Positions 20,231-28,349 of a DNA stretch of 64,000 nucleotides are shown in pieces. How positions within the stretch are numbered: position 1 is the first letter of the stretch; each line of letters starts with the position of its first letter. Under the pieces are notes generated by a model that saw only the letters and a list, made by a program, of their open reading frames with translations, was not told the origin of the DNA and searched no databases. The translations under genes were made by a program, and so were the position numbers. Origin of the DNA: Nitrososphaerota archaeon (GTDB lineage Archaea; Thermoproteota; Nitrososphaeria; Nitrososphaerales; Gagatemarchaeaceae); the NCBI GenBank assembly GCA_027339745.1, contig DAHWNW010000003.1:1-64000 (forward strand). The letters run 5' to 3'.

Positions 20231-21847
20231 TCAGTCGTATGTGACCACGCCTTTTTCGGTGTCGAACTTCACCTTGTACTTCTTGCCTTCTAACTTTGGC
20301 GGAACGGCGAGCATGTCTGGGGTGTACTTCAGGCCCATCTTGTCATAGGCCGCTAGCTCATAGTCGTTGGTCATGTCGAGCGCGTCGAAGGGGCAAGCGT
20401 CTACGCAGAGGCCGCAGAATACGCAGTTGTGCACAGAGATATTCGAAGCGACATAGCTATTGTCATCCTGGACCTCCAGATTATACACACGCTCCTCGAC
20501 AACGTCCCGCACTGAAATCTCCACCACAGGTGACACGACCATGTCGTCGGTCATCTTTATGGAACTGCATGGTTGGAGCGGAGAGTTCACTGCCGCGACC
20601 TCGATGAGTTCCCCCATCTTCTCGAGGTATGGACTATGAACCGCCACCGAGAAACACGGCTCTCGGGCCCTCTGCCTCGTGATGTTGATTGACGAAAGAA
20701 TCCCAAGCCTACTCAACAAGTAAGTGTACTGTGTCGCAAGGTCCTTGGAGGCCGTCCTGATCGCAAAGAAACTCGAATGTGTTGGGTGCCTGTACGAGCG
20801 ACGTTTACTGCAGTACCCGTCTCCCCAGTAAGCAGCCCGGATTATCTCAGACTGGAGCCCGGTGGGGAGGGTCAAGCCCCAAGGGGGCAAGGCTTTGCCT
20901 TGCATGGCCTCGAATTGTTTGAAGAAGCCAGCGGCTCGCGCCGATTCGACGACCACTTTGAGACCGTTCTGTCTCGCGTCAGGTCTAAGGTCGACTCCCT
21001 CGTTGAAGACCGCCATGACGCACCTGGCGATGTCATCGCGGAGGGCTTCTTCGTCCGCATCGATGCTGAAACTCACCTGATAGCGATCGCAACTGCCTTC
21101 CGACAGGTAGTAACCAACCAAACGGCCGAGTTCGTGGGTGAACTGCAGAGACACCACCTCTACTGTGAAGTAACCACCGCGGCCTGTAGGATGGTAGAGC
21201 TCGTAGTCGTAAGAAAGGGCGGGGACTTCCTTTACTTCGGTGATGATGGGCCTGGTCAGGTATGTCTTGTATCGGATCACAGACGGGTCAACCCATCGAG
21301 CCGTCCCCCCTGAATAAGCGAGGACTGGGTGCCCTTCGGTCACCGAAAGCTTATCGCTGTTCCCTAAAGTCTTGAAAGTGAACATCTTGCCGGTAAACTG
21401 CCGTTGAAAGGTCTTGGTAACAGATTTCAGGTTCCCCTTGTGGGTCAGCACTTTATCCCCCACCTTAATCTGCTCGATGGGTACGATGCCGTTCGAAGTC
21501 ATCACCGGCGTGCCCGAAGGGACACACCTCCCGTAGTCGACGGCGGGCCAAATCTCCTTCTTGTTTTGGGGCTTCCCTTTCTCGACCTTCTGCATGTCGA
21601 TGGCCACGGCGACCCCATCGCAGGCAATAGCGCAAAGCTGGCACCCGGTGCATTTCTCAAACCTCAGTATGTGCCTCCCCTTGAACCCGGGGAGCCCGAC
21701 CCCCTGGCGTGCGTCGTACCTGTATCCTTGCCCCTCCAGGTCCTGCTTCTGGTCCGGGTAGCGAAGGGTAATCCTATGGCGGAAGAAATGCCTCGTCCCT
21801 GACCAGGTCGCTACGAGCACCCCTTTGATGTAGCTCCAGGTTCCCAC
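20231..21847 (-). CDS. nuoI: NADH-quinone oxidoreductase subunit I (two 4Fe-4S clusters) interrupted in frame by an intein
   Basis: Exteins CTGCQLCAIAC...DYGR and CVFCGLCVDACPFDAL; GTG start at 21847 overlaps the nuoH stop; annotated ORF start at 22429 is out of context. Confidence 0.95.
   Translation of the reverse strand: MGTWSYIKGVLVATWSGTRHFFRHRITLRYPDQKQDLEGQGYRYDARQGVGLPGFKGRHILRFEKCTGCQLCAIACDGVAVAIDMQKVEKGKPQNKKEIWPAVDYGRCVPSGTPVMTSNGIVPIEQIKVGDKVLTHKGNLKSVTKTFQRQFTGKMFTFKTLGNSDKLSVTEGHPVLAYSGGTARWVDPSVIRYKTYLTRPIITEVKEVPALSYDYELYHPTGRGGYFTVEVVSLQFTHELGRLVGYYLSEGSCDRYQVSFSIDADEEALRDDIARCVMAVFNEGVDLRPDARQNGLKVVVESARAAGFFKQFEAMQGKALPPWGLTLPTGLQSEIIRAAYWGDGYCSKRRSYRHPTHSSFFAIRTASKDLATQYTYLLSRLGILSSINITRQRAREPCFSVAVHSPYLEKMGELIEVAAVNSPLQPCSSIKMTDDMVVSPVVEISVRDVVEERVYNLEVQDDNSYVASNISVHNCVFCGLCVDACPFDALDMTNDYELAAYDKMGLKYTPDMLAVPPKLEGKKYKVKFDTEKGVVTYD
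20426..21526 (-). other. Intein (367 aa) with LAGLIDADG homing endonuclease, inside nuoI
   Basis: Starts CVPSGTPVMTSNGIVPIEQIKVGDKVLT (block A), KLSVTEGHPVLA (block B), LGRLVGYYLSEG and IRAAYWGDGY (dodecapeptides), ends VYNLEVQDDNSYVASNISVHN followed by Cys+1. Confidence 0.95.
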
Positions 21848-23016
21848 TAGTGGACCACCCCAAGGGATACCAGCACCATGGTTAGGAAGATATTGGCAAA
21901 AGAGATTGCTAGAAGCTTCACCCACCCTGCTCTGAGGAGCATGTCGATCCTTAGCCTGGGCATGATGCTTCGCGGGAGCATGAGGAAGACGTCCACGATG
22001 GTGACCTTCACCAAGAACCAAACCACTGGAGGAACGGGGGCGGGACCTAGCCAGCCACCCAGAAAGAAGGTAGTGAAGAGCCCGGCCATAACATACATCC
22101 TCGTGAAGTTCGCCAGTTGGAAGCTCCCGAAGAGCATGCTCGAATACTCCGTCTGCCACCCGGCCACTAGCTCGCTGTCCGCCTCGGGAAGGTCGAATGG
22201 GATTCTCTCGAGCTCCGCCAGGGCCCCTATGTAGAACACCACAGCGGCCAGGAACTCCGGGACAATGTACCATATCCCCGTCTGGGCGTTGACGATATCC
22301 ATGAGATTGAGGGATCCCGCCAGGACGACCACGCCGACTAGCGACAATACCATCGGTATCTCGTAGGCGACCAGCTGATGGAGGGCTCTCAGTCCCCCTA
22401 AGAAGGGGAACTTGCTGTTGCTGGCCCATCCAGCTACGAGGACCACCAGCGGGGTGAAGCCCAGTATGGCGAAGACAAGAACCGCACCGACCGGAGGATC
22501 TGCGATGAAGACCGTGGGGGAGAGCGGGAGCAGTGCCACCAGAGCCCCGGCCACAGCCATAAGGGCTAGCGGGACCGCCAAGAATGTGGCTCTGTCCACC
22601 CCGTTGGGGATTACCATTTCCTTGAACGCGAGCTTGAGGAAGTCAGCCACGTTTTGGAGTATCCCTTCGAACCTCCCCGCGTACATAGGACCGGTCCTGA
22701 GCTGGATTTTTGCTGTCATCTTCCTCTCGACCCACCCCATCAAGATGGTACCGTAGATGGCGACGAAAGAGAAGCCGGGAAAGATCGCGAGAGCGAAGAT
22801 GGTTTTGAGAGGCTCGGTGGAGAGGAGGCGAAAGACGAAGGCGACGACGAGCCCCGGGTTGCTAGCTATCCTGACGAAGTCGACGGGGAGGTGGAGATAG
22901 GTACCAACCACATAGTAGAGCGGAAGACCCACCAATGCGAGGATAAGCAGGACGAAGAGCACTACGACGACTATCCGCTTGATGAAGCCTGTGAAGTTCA
23001 CGATAGGCTTCGACAT
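21847..23016 (-). CDS. nuoH: NADH-quinone oxidoreductase subunit H
   Basis: GWVERKMTAKIQLRTGPMYAG; ELERIPFDLPEADSELVAGWQTEYSSMLFG. Confidence 0.96.
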   Translation of the reverse strand: MSKPIVNFTGFIKRIVVVVLFVLLILALVGLPLYYVVGTYLHLPVDFVRIASNPGLVVAFVFRLLSTEPLKTIFALAIFPGFSFVAIYGTILMGWVERKMTAKIQLRTGPMYAGRFEGILQNVADFLKLAFKEMVIPNGVDRATFLAVPLALMAVAGALVALLPLSPTVFIADPPVGAVLVFAILGFTPLVVLVAGWASNSKFPFLGGLRALHQLVAYEIPMVLSLVGVVVLAGSLNLMDIVNAQTGIWYIVPEFLAAVVFYIGALAELERIPFDLPEADSELVAGWQTEYSSMLFGSFQLANFTRMYVMAGLFTTFFLGGWLGPAPVPPVVWFLVKVTIVDVFLMLPRSIMPRLRIDMLLRAGWVKLLAISFANIFLTMVLVSLGVVH

Positions 23017-23082
23017 GGCTCTTTTCCATGTTCGCGGCCCGATTTACCCTTTAAAAGGTTGAACGGCGGGACGGGATAAGAT

Positions 23083-23379
23083 TCAGATTATTTCGATGGC
23101 GCTTTCGGAGAACCCGTTCTCCTTGAGCATCTTCGCCGCGCTCTCCCTGTGGTCTCCCTGAAGTATCATTATGCCATCTTTGACCGTGCCGCCGGTCGCC
23201 AACGCCCTCTTCATTTTGGAGTTCAGTTCGTGTAAGTCCTTGTCGCTCATCTTAATCCCCTCAATCACGGTCGTCGGCTTGCCGAATCGCCTCATCTCCA
23301 TCCTTATCTTCACCCTCGCCTCTTCCCGGTCAAGTTCGGCGAGAATGTCGTCGAATCCCTCGTTTTGGTCCTTGCTCAC
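23083..23379 (-). CDS. Translation initiation factor aIF1 (SUI1 family)
   Basis: RRFGKPTTVIEGI...LKRALATGGTVKDGIMILQGDHRE-type SUI1 core. Confidence 0.9.
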   Translation of the reverse strand: MSKDQNEGFDDILAELDREEARVKIRMEMRRFGKPTTVIEGIKMSDKDLHELNSKMKRALATGGTVKDGIMILQGDHRESAAKMLKENGFSESAIEII

Positions 23380-23462
23380 TGCTACTGGATTTCAGACCCT
23401 CTCAGGGGCTATTTAGGTTTGGCCGCGGCGCTTAAAGGGGGCAGCCAAGGAGCCGCGAAAGT

Positions 23463-23568
23463 GGGCCCGTAGCTCAGAGCACGCGCGAGAAGTTCGGTTA
23501 GAGCGACCGGCTCATAGGAGCCGCTCGGGGTGACCGGTCGGTCGGGTGTTCAAATCGCCCCGGGCCCA
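23463..23568 (+). tRNA. tRNA with CAT anticodon (Met or Ile2) containing two insertions/introns
   Basis: Acceptor GGGCCCG/CGGGCCC; D-arm GCTCAG...TTCGGTTAGAGC with 15-nt insert (23478-23492); anticodon stem ACCGG/CCGGT with 16-nt intron after CTCATA (23517-23532). Confidence 0.9.
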
Positions 23569-23907
23569 TAACCTTCTTGCCCTTAGAGGAAACTCTTGAT
23601 TTGGAGGTCGAAGGTCAGGACTATGACCCAGGAAACCAGACGGAGCGGGAGTCGAAAAGGCACTGGTGAGCCATGGAGAAGCCAATGTGGGTCGCGGGAA
23701 GGGGTTCACGCCTACTTGGGCGACGTTGAACCTCTGCTGCGGGCGCTCCCAAAGGGGCTCCAAGAGCTTTCCGCCCTGCCGAGGTCGAAACGCGGCGCGC
23801 CGTTGGCGAACAGGGACACGGCATGGAGCGCCGTGCGTCGTACAGACTGGGAGACAAATGATATACAGCCACGAAGGTCGCCAGCCGACCGTCGGCAAGG
23901 CGCTACT

Positions 23908-24351
23908 TTACTGGGTCTGGAGCGACCAGTCTGGATACCGGCTGAGGTGCTCGTGGGCGATCCTCCATCCTCTGGACGTCTTTACAAGCACCATTGTCAC
24001 CCTGACCCTGCCGCTGACTGGGGACCCCTCGAAGGAGTAGTCGTTGACGAATATTCCCCTATAAGTGAGGTAGAAGGTCGCCACAGCAGCATCCCGGAAG
24101 TTGTCAATCCGGAGGTCATCAATAGCGTAGGTGTAGTCTGTGATGTTGGCGAAGGCGGCTTGTTCGTAGACGAAGGCCTCGTCCGAGTTCTGGCGTGTGT
24201 AGGGTGGGTTTTCGTCAAACTTTGTGAAGGAGTCGCTTGATGAGTGGAAGTCTGCGAGGGCTGTTAGGTCCTTGTTCTTCCCAGCTTCATAGAAAGCGCG
24301 AATGATCCGCTCGACCTCTTCCCTCTCCTGATCCGGAGCATGCTGTCCCAT
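23908..24351 (-). CDS. SnoaL/NTF2-like (ketosteroid-isomerase fold) protein
   Basis: EREEVERIIRAFYEAGKNKDLTALADFH...VTMVLVKTSRGWRIAHEHLS. Confidence 0.75.
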   Translation of the reverse strand: MGQHAPDQEREEVERIIRAFYEAGKNKDLTALADFHSSSDSFTKFDENPPYTRQNSDEAFVYEQAAFANITDYTYAIDDLRIDNFRDAAVATFYLTYRGIFVNDYSFEGSPVSGRVRVTMVLVKTSRGWRIAHEHLSRYPDWSLQTQ

Positions 24352-24420
24352 CTGTATAATGGCCCCGTATGCGGGGGGTAAACAATGTTTTTCAGCCCAT
24401 GTTCTTGCCCGTTGAAATGC

Positions 24421-24516
24421 GGCGACGTAGCTCAGAGGTCTCGATGAGACCGGGGAGCGTGGTAGAGCAATTGGCTGTTAACCAATTGGCCGTCGGTTCG
24501 AGTCCGACCGTCGCCG
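24421..24516 (+). tRNA. tRNA-Asn (GTT) with a D-loop insertion
   Basis: Acceptor GGCGACG/CGTCGCC; anticodon arm ATTGG-CTGTTAA-CCAAT; 22-nt insert 24436-24457 between GCTCAG and CGTGGTAGAGC. Confidence 0.9.
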
Positions 24517-24768
24517 CTGAATTATCTTATAATGGGCGCCGATTGTTAATCTGATGCCTGAATCAAGCTCGTTTTCCAATCCTCGTCTTGAAAGATTAGC
24601 GTCAGCTAGCGATCCCAGAGAGGAAGCCTATAGGCTCAATGCCCCGGCCGGTACTCGGTCACCCATATGGGTGCTCGGGTACACGTCGGCGTCGAGCTTT
24701 CCTACCGGCCGTGCTTGCCATACGGCAACATCACATCGGTTTAAGCGCCTGATGACCTCACAAACCTT

Positions 24769-25446
24769 ATGCCCCTCGTGCCGCCTGGAGGCGAGGTGAT
24801 AGGAACCATGTTCACACCCATAAGAGAGGGGGCATTCAGGTGGTCCACGCCTGATCCCGCAGACGACTGGATGATGGTGGGCCATCTCTTCGTCAGGGAC
24901 ACGGGCGTCGTGTTTGTCGACCCGCCAATGGTTCCCGGACTCCTCGAAGCAGCACGCAGACTGGGCGAGTTCGAGGCAGTGCTGCTGACGGAGCAGAACC
25001 ATACGAGAGCGGCGCGATTCATCGCGAAGAGGGCGGGCATCCCGGTCTATCTTCCCGAGTCAGTTCCGGAGGCTGTGGAGCCATGGGAGGCTGCCAGAGT
25101 GAAGGAGATAGGTGATCCCAAAGTCTACGAGGCAGGCAACGTCTTGGGATTCCAGGCGTACAAGTTCGGAGAAGACTACGCCCTTCTGTCAGATAGGAAG
25201 GAGCTCTTGGTAGGAGATAACGCGCGGGGGAACGACAAGGGAAAGGTGTTGATATTTCCGGAATGGTTCAATCTGTACTCTCCGGGTCCCCCGTACCCGG
25301 GCCCCGAAGATATCTCTCAAGGCTTCAGGAACAAACTAAGGAACCAGTTCAAGGAGATAGCCAGGACCACGGGAGCGACATCTCTTCTGGCATCTCATGA
25401 CTACGACATAATCGGGACCCTACAAGAGCGAGTTAGCGAGCTTTAG
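24769..25446 (+). CDS. Metallo-beta-lactamase-fold-like protein (degenerate metal motif)
   Basis: GTMFTPIREGAFRW...VFVDPPMVPGLLEAARRLGEFEAVLLTEQNHTRAARFIAKRAGIPVY; overall MBL-like pattern but HxHxDH reads EQNHTR. Confidence 0.6.
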   Translation: MPLVPPGGEVIGTMFTPIREGAFRWSTPDPADDWMMVGHLFVRDTGVVFVDPPMVPGLLEAARRLGEFEAVLLTEQNHTRAARFIAKRAGIPVYLPESVPEAVEPWEAARVKEIGDPKVYEAGNVLGFQAYKFGEDYALLSDRKELLVGDNARGNDKGKVLIFPEWFNLYSPGPPYPGPEDISQGFRNKLRNQFKEIARTTGATSLLASHDYDIIGTLQERVSEL

Positions 25447-25497
25447 GATTCCTCTAACGAGACCCTATCTCTGCATCGTTGCGTGTATGCCAAAATC

Positions 25498-25522
25498 TGA
25501 CCCGGCCGGGATTCGAACCCGA
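25498..25522 (-). other. tRNA-like 3' half (T-arm plus acceptor 3' strand), orphan or part of an unresolved intron-rich tRNA
   Basis: Minus strand TCGGG-TTCGAAT-CCCGG-CCGGGTC-A; 21 nt identical to the same region of the tRNA-Glu gene. Confidence 0.6.
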
Positions 25523-26001
25523 TACGCAGATCCTCAATCCAAGGCCATGCGAACGTGATCCGTTCCCTCAAGTCAGTGGTTCTCAAATCCGAAGGCGCTG
25601 ATGGCAGGACTATGAACTCGAAGGTGCATTCACAATCCAAGACTCAAATCGAATTCGGGTCCACTTCTGGCACGGTACACCGGACGGCGACGACCGTCGC
25701 CGCTCCAAATACCTAAGAATGGACTCCGTTAGACGATGGGAGTCGTATCATCATTGTTTTGAAGGATCTCCCAAGAGACGTAAGAGAACTGGCGCGCTGT
25801 TTGACTGCGATGGTTCGCCTACATAGGGCAAGGCCCAGCCTGATACGCTATTCGTGCTAGACTCGGCTACGGGCGGGCGAAAGCCGTAAAATCGAACCAC
25901 ACGAGCCTAGCCGTACGCACGAGCCCACACCCTACAGGCGCTCCGGCTCCAGGAGGGTCAGGAGACACACCAGGACGTTCGGATTCCTGCTTTACCAATC
26001 T

Positions 26002-27013
26002 ATGTATGTGCCCATCTACCTCTTCAAGGCGCTCTACAGGCAGCTGTTCATACTTGTTGGGATGTTCGGCCTGGGAGCCGTGATATTCTCATACTACAAC
26101 GGCCTGCCGCCTCTGGGCGCCCTCCTCGCCTCAGTGTCGACGATTACCACCATTGGAATATACGTGCCGAACAACGGCAACTTCTTCACCATCAATCAGA
26201 CCGAGGAGGTGCTCCTAATCCTGATGATCGTAGTCTCGGTCGGGGCGGCTGCTTCGCTTCTACAGGGGACGGTGAACGCGGTGGTCAATGGTGATCTCGC
26301 GAGAGGGGAGGCGGAAAAGAGCCTCATCAAGAAGATGAAGAAGCAAGTGATAATATTCGGATACGCCCAACTAGGAAGATACGTCGCAGAGAAGCTCGGT
26401 GAGCTCGGAATCGATTACGTGGTGATAACGCACGACCCCGCCGTCCATGATGCGCTTGTCAAGAAGAAGGCACAGGTGGTCCTGCAGCTTGAAAACAGGC
26501 CGATCGTCGCTTTAAAGGAAGCAGGCATAGGTGAGGCGTCGGCCCTAATCGCAGCACACGATAAGGACCCAGAGAACATCCTCATGATGCTCAGCGCACG
26601 GAGGCTACGACCAGACATCAGGATAATCTCGGTCATCCACGACGAGCAGCTGACTGAGACCGCCAAGAACGCGGGCGCAGATGTAGTGGTCCCGTCATCC
26701 ATTTCGGTGGGACACCTGCTGGCGCTCTCGGCTGTCACTCGAGACTTGGTCGGGATTGTCTTCTCTGAGAGGGTCGGGACGAAGGAGATCGCCCAGTTCT
26801 CAGTCTTCAAGACATCCAAGTTGATTGGGAAGAAGCTGCCGGAGCTTACCAACCTCGCCCACGTGATAGGGGTGGATAGGGGTGGTAAGAGGCGGTAATC
26901 TGATACAGAACGTGTTCGATCCAAGTCTGACCATCAAAGAGGACGACACGCTCCTCCTTTTTGGGGACCCCGCCGGGCTCCACGAGCTGGAAGCGGAGGC
27001 GGAGGCCCTTTAG
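26002..27013 (+). pseudogene. K+ channel/TrkA-N-TrkA-C protein with a frameshift from a 10-bp tandem duplication (as read, the ORF stops at 26898)
   Basis: Pore-like N-terminus, VIIFGYAQLGRYVAEKLGELGIDYVVI Rossmann domain; removing one ATAGGGGTGG copy restores ...HVIGVVRGGNLIQNVFDPSLTIKEDDTLLLFGDPAGLHELEAEAEAL*. Confidence 0.85.
26866..26885 (+). repeat. Perfect 10-bp tandem duplication (ATAGGGGTGG x2)
   Basis: gtg ATAGGGGTGG ATAGGGGTGG taaga read directly. Confidence 0.99.
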
Positions 27014-27034
27014 CGGGCCGGCACAGGGAATGAA

Positions 27035-28075
27035 TCAGCGGACGTAGAGTGCGGAGAACTTCGTGAACGCATCTTCGAAGCGCATTGGTTTCGGCGGGGA
27101 CTTAAACCCATAGGCGCAGATTTCCCCGACAGTCCCGAGCTTCCCGACTTTCATGCACTTGTACGTCGCCCTCACCACGTCAAAGAGGACGTTCCCTGCG
27201 TTCGCGCCGTCAGAGGAGCGGAGATACACGTCTACGGTCACCCCGCTCTCCATGAAGGTACTCCCCTGGAACCAGAAGTAGCTCGTCCTGTCGTTTCCCA
27301 TATAGTCGACGTAGTCGGTCGTCCCGGCTATCGTCTCGAACTTGTATGGAACCTCCTCGGCCACGGAAGACGTCTTCATCTCCCTCTTGGCCATCTTAAT
27401 CCCTTCATCGATGGTGTTCAGCGTCTCCGAGCCACCTCCAACGTCGAGCTGGTAGCTTTTTGCGACCTTGATGCCACGCTTCACCATCAGCCCAAGGAGA
27501 CCTTTGTGGAATATCGTACCTCCGAACTGGCTCATCAGGTCGTCACCCACAAGGGGGAGCTTAGCTCTCTGGAAGTCAGCGACCAGTTTGTTGCTCTTCA
27601 GGGACAAGCTGGGGGTGCAGTTGATGAAGCCGCAGCCTGCGCGTAGCGCCGCCCTGGCGTATTCTTCTGTGGAGGAGCCGCTGCCTGAGGAGATGGCATT
27701 GACCAAGATGTCCGCCCCCGATTCTTCAAGCGATTTGGACACGTCGTCCAAGCTCGTCTTCTCCAGCCTTACCCCCCTTAGGTGCGGCGCCAAGTCCCCC
27801 CTCGATAAGCCGCTCTTCACGGTCACCTTGCTTTTAGGCATCGAGACGTACTTCTTGGCGACGTTGGGGGGAGCGAACACGGCCTTGGAGAGATCAAAGC
27901 CCACCTTCCTAGCGTCGATGTCGAAAGCTGCAACCACCTGCATATCCCTGGGCTTGAACCCGGCCACGTTCGGGTGCCATAGTCCCTTTCTCTCGTCGCC
28001 TGAGTAGAACTTCAGGCCCTGGACGAGGACTGAAGCACAGTTCCCCACCCCGGCCAGCGCCAGCTTGATGGTCAA
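27035..28075 (-). CDS. myo-inositol-1-phosphate synthase
   Basis: ALAGVGNCASVLVQGLKFY, DDLMSQFGGTIFHKGLLGL, LDVGGGSETLNT. Confidence 0.93.
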   Translation of the reverse strand: MTIKLALAGVGNCASVLVQGLKFYSGDERKGLWHPNVAGFKPRDMQVVAAFDIDARKVGFDLSKAVFAPPNVAKKYVSMPKSKVTVKSGLSRGDLAPHLRGVRLEKTSLDDVSKSLEESGADILVNAISSGSGSSTEEYARAALRAGCGFINCTPSLSLKSNKLVADFQRAKLPLVGDDLMSQFGGTIFHKGLLGLMVKRGIKVAKSYQLDVGGGSETLNTIDEGIKMAKREMKTSSVAEEVPYKFETIAGTTDYVDYMGNDRTSYFWFQGSTFMESGVTVDVYLRSSDGANAGNVLFDVVRATYKCMKVGKLGTVGEICAYGFKSPPKPMRFEDAFTKFSALYVR

Positions 28076-28081
28076 TCTATC

Positions 28082-28291
28082 TCACTTGAACTTTGAGAAC
28101 GCCGCAAGGATTCCTACGACAGAGAGGACCATGCCGAGAGAATAGTTGATGACGACTATCTCTACCGCCTGTCCGGGAACCCCAGCGTTGACGTAAGTGT
28201 AGTAGGTCAGCAATATACCGAACGCGAGTACGATGAGGCCCATCAGCCTGACCAGGGCGTCCACCCTGGACTGCTGCGCTTCGAAGGTCAA
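28082..28291 (-). CDS. Small two-TM membrane protein
   Basis: 69 aa, two hydrophobic segments, immediately upstream of the inositol-phosphate synthase gene. Confidence 0.6.
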   Translation of the reverse strand: MTFEAQQSRVDALVRLMGLIVLAFGILLTYYTYVNAGVPGQAVEIVVINYSLGMVLSVVGILAAFSKFK

Positions 28292-28349
28292 CGGTCTGTG
28301 CCGGCAGCGGGGGGAGGGTATTTTAGCGATTCTTCCTTCCTGAAGTAGG

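Noticed and set aside
21847-22429. N-terminal about 190 aa of the ORF called 20231-22429
   Set aside because: Out-of-frame read-through of nuoH; NuoI is better started at GTG 21847.
23512-24040. Overlapping ORFs 23512-23898 (-), 23596-24240 (+), 23666-24040 (+)
   Set aside because: One overlaps the tRNA(CAT) gene and the others overlap the SnoaL-like gene; no family features.
25498-25660. Calling this a complete tRNA gene
   Set aside because: Only the T-arm and acceptor 3' strand are convincing; no D or anticodon arm could be folded by eye.
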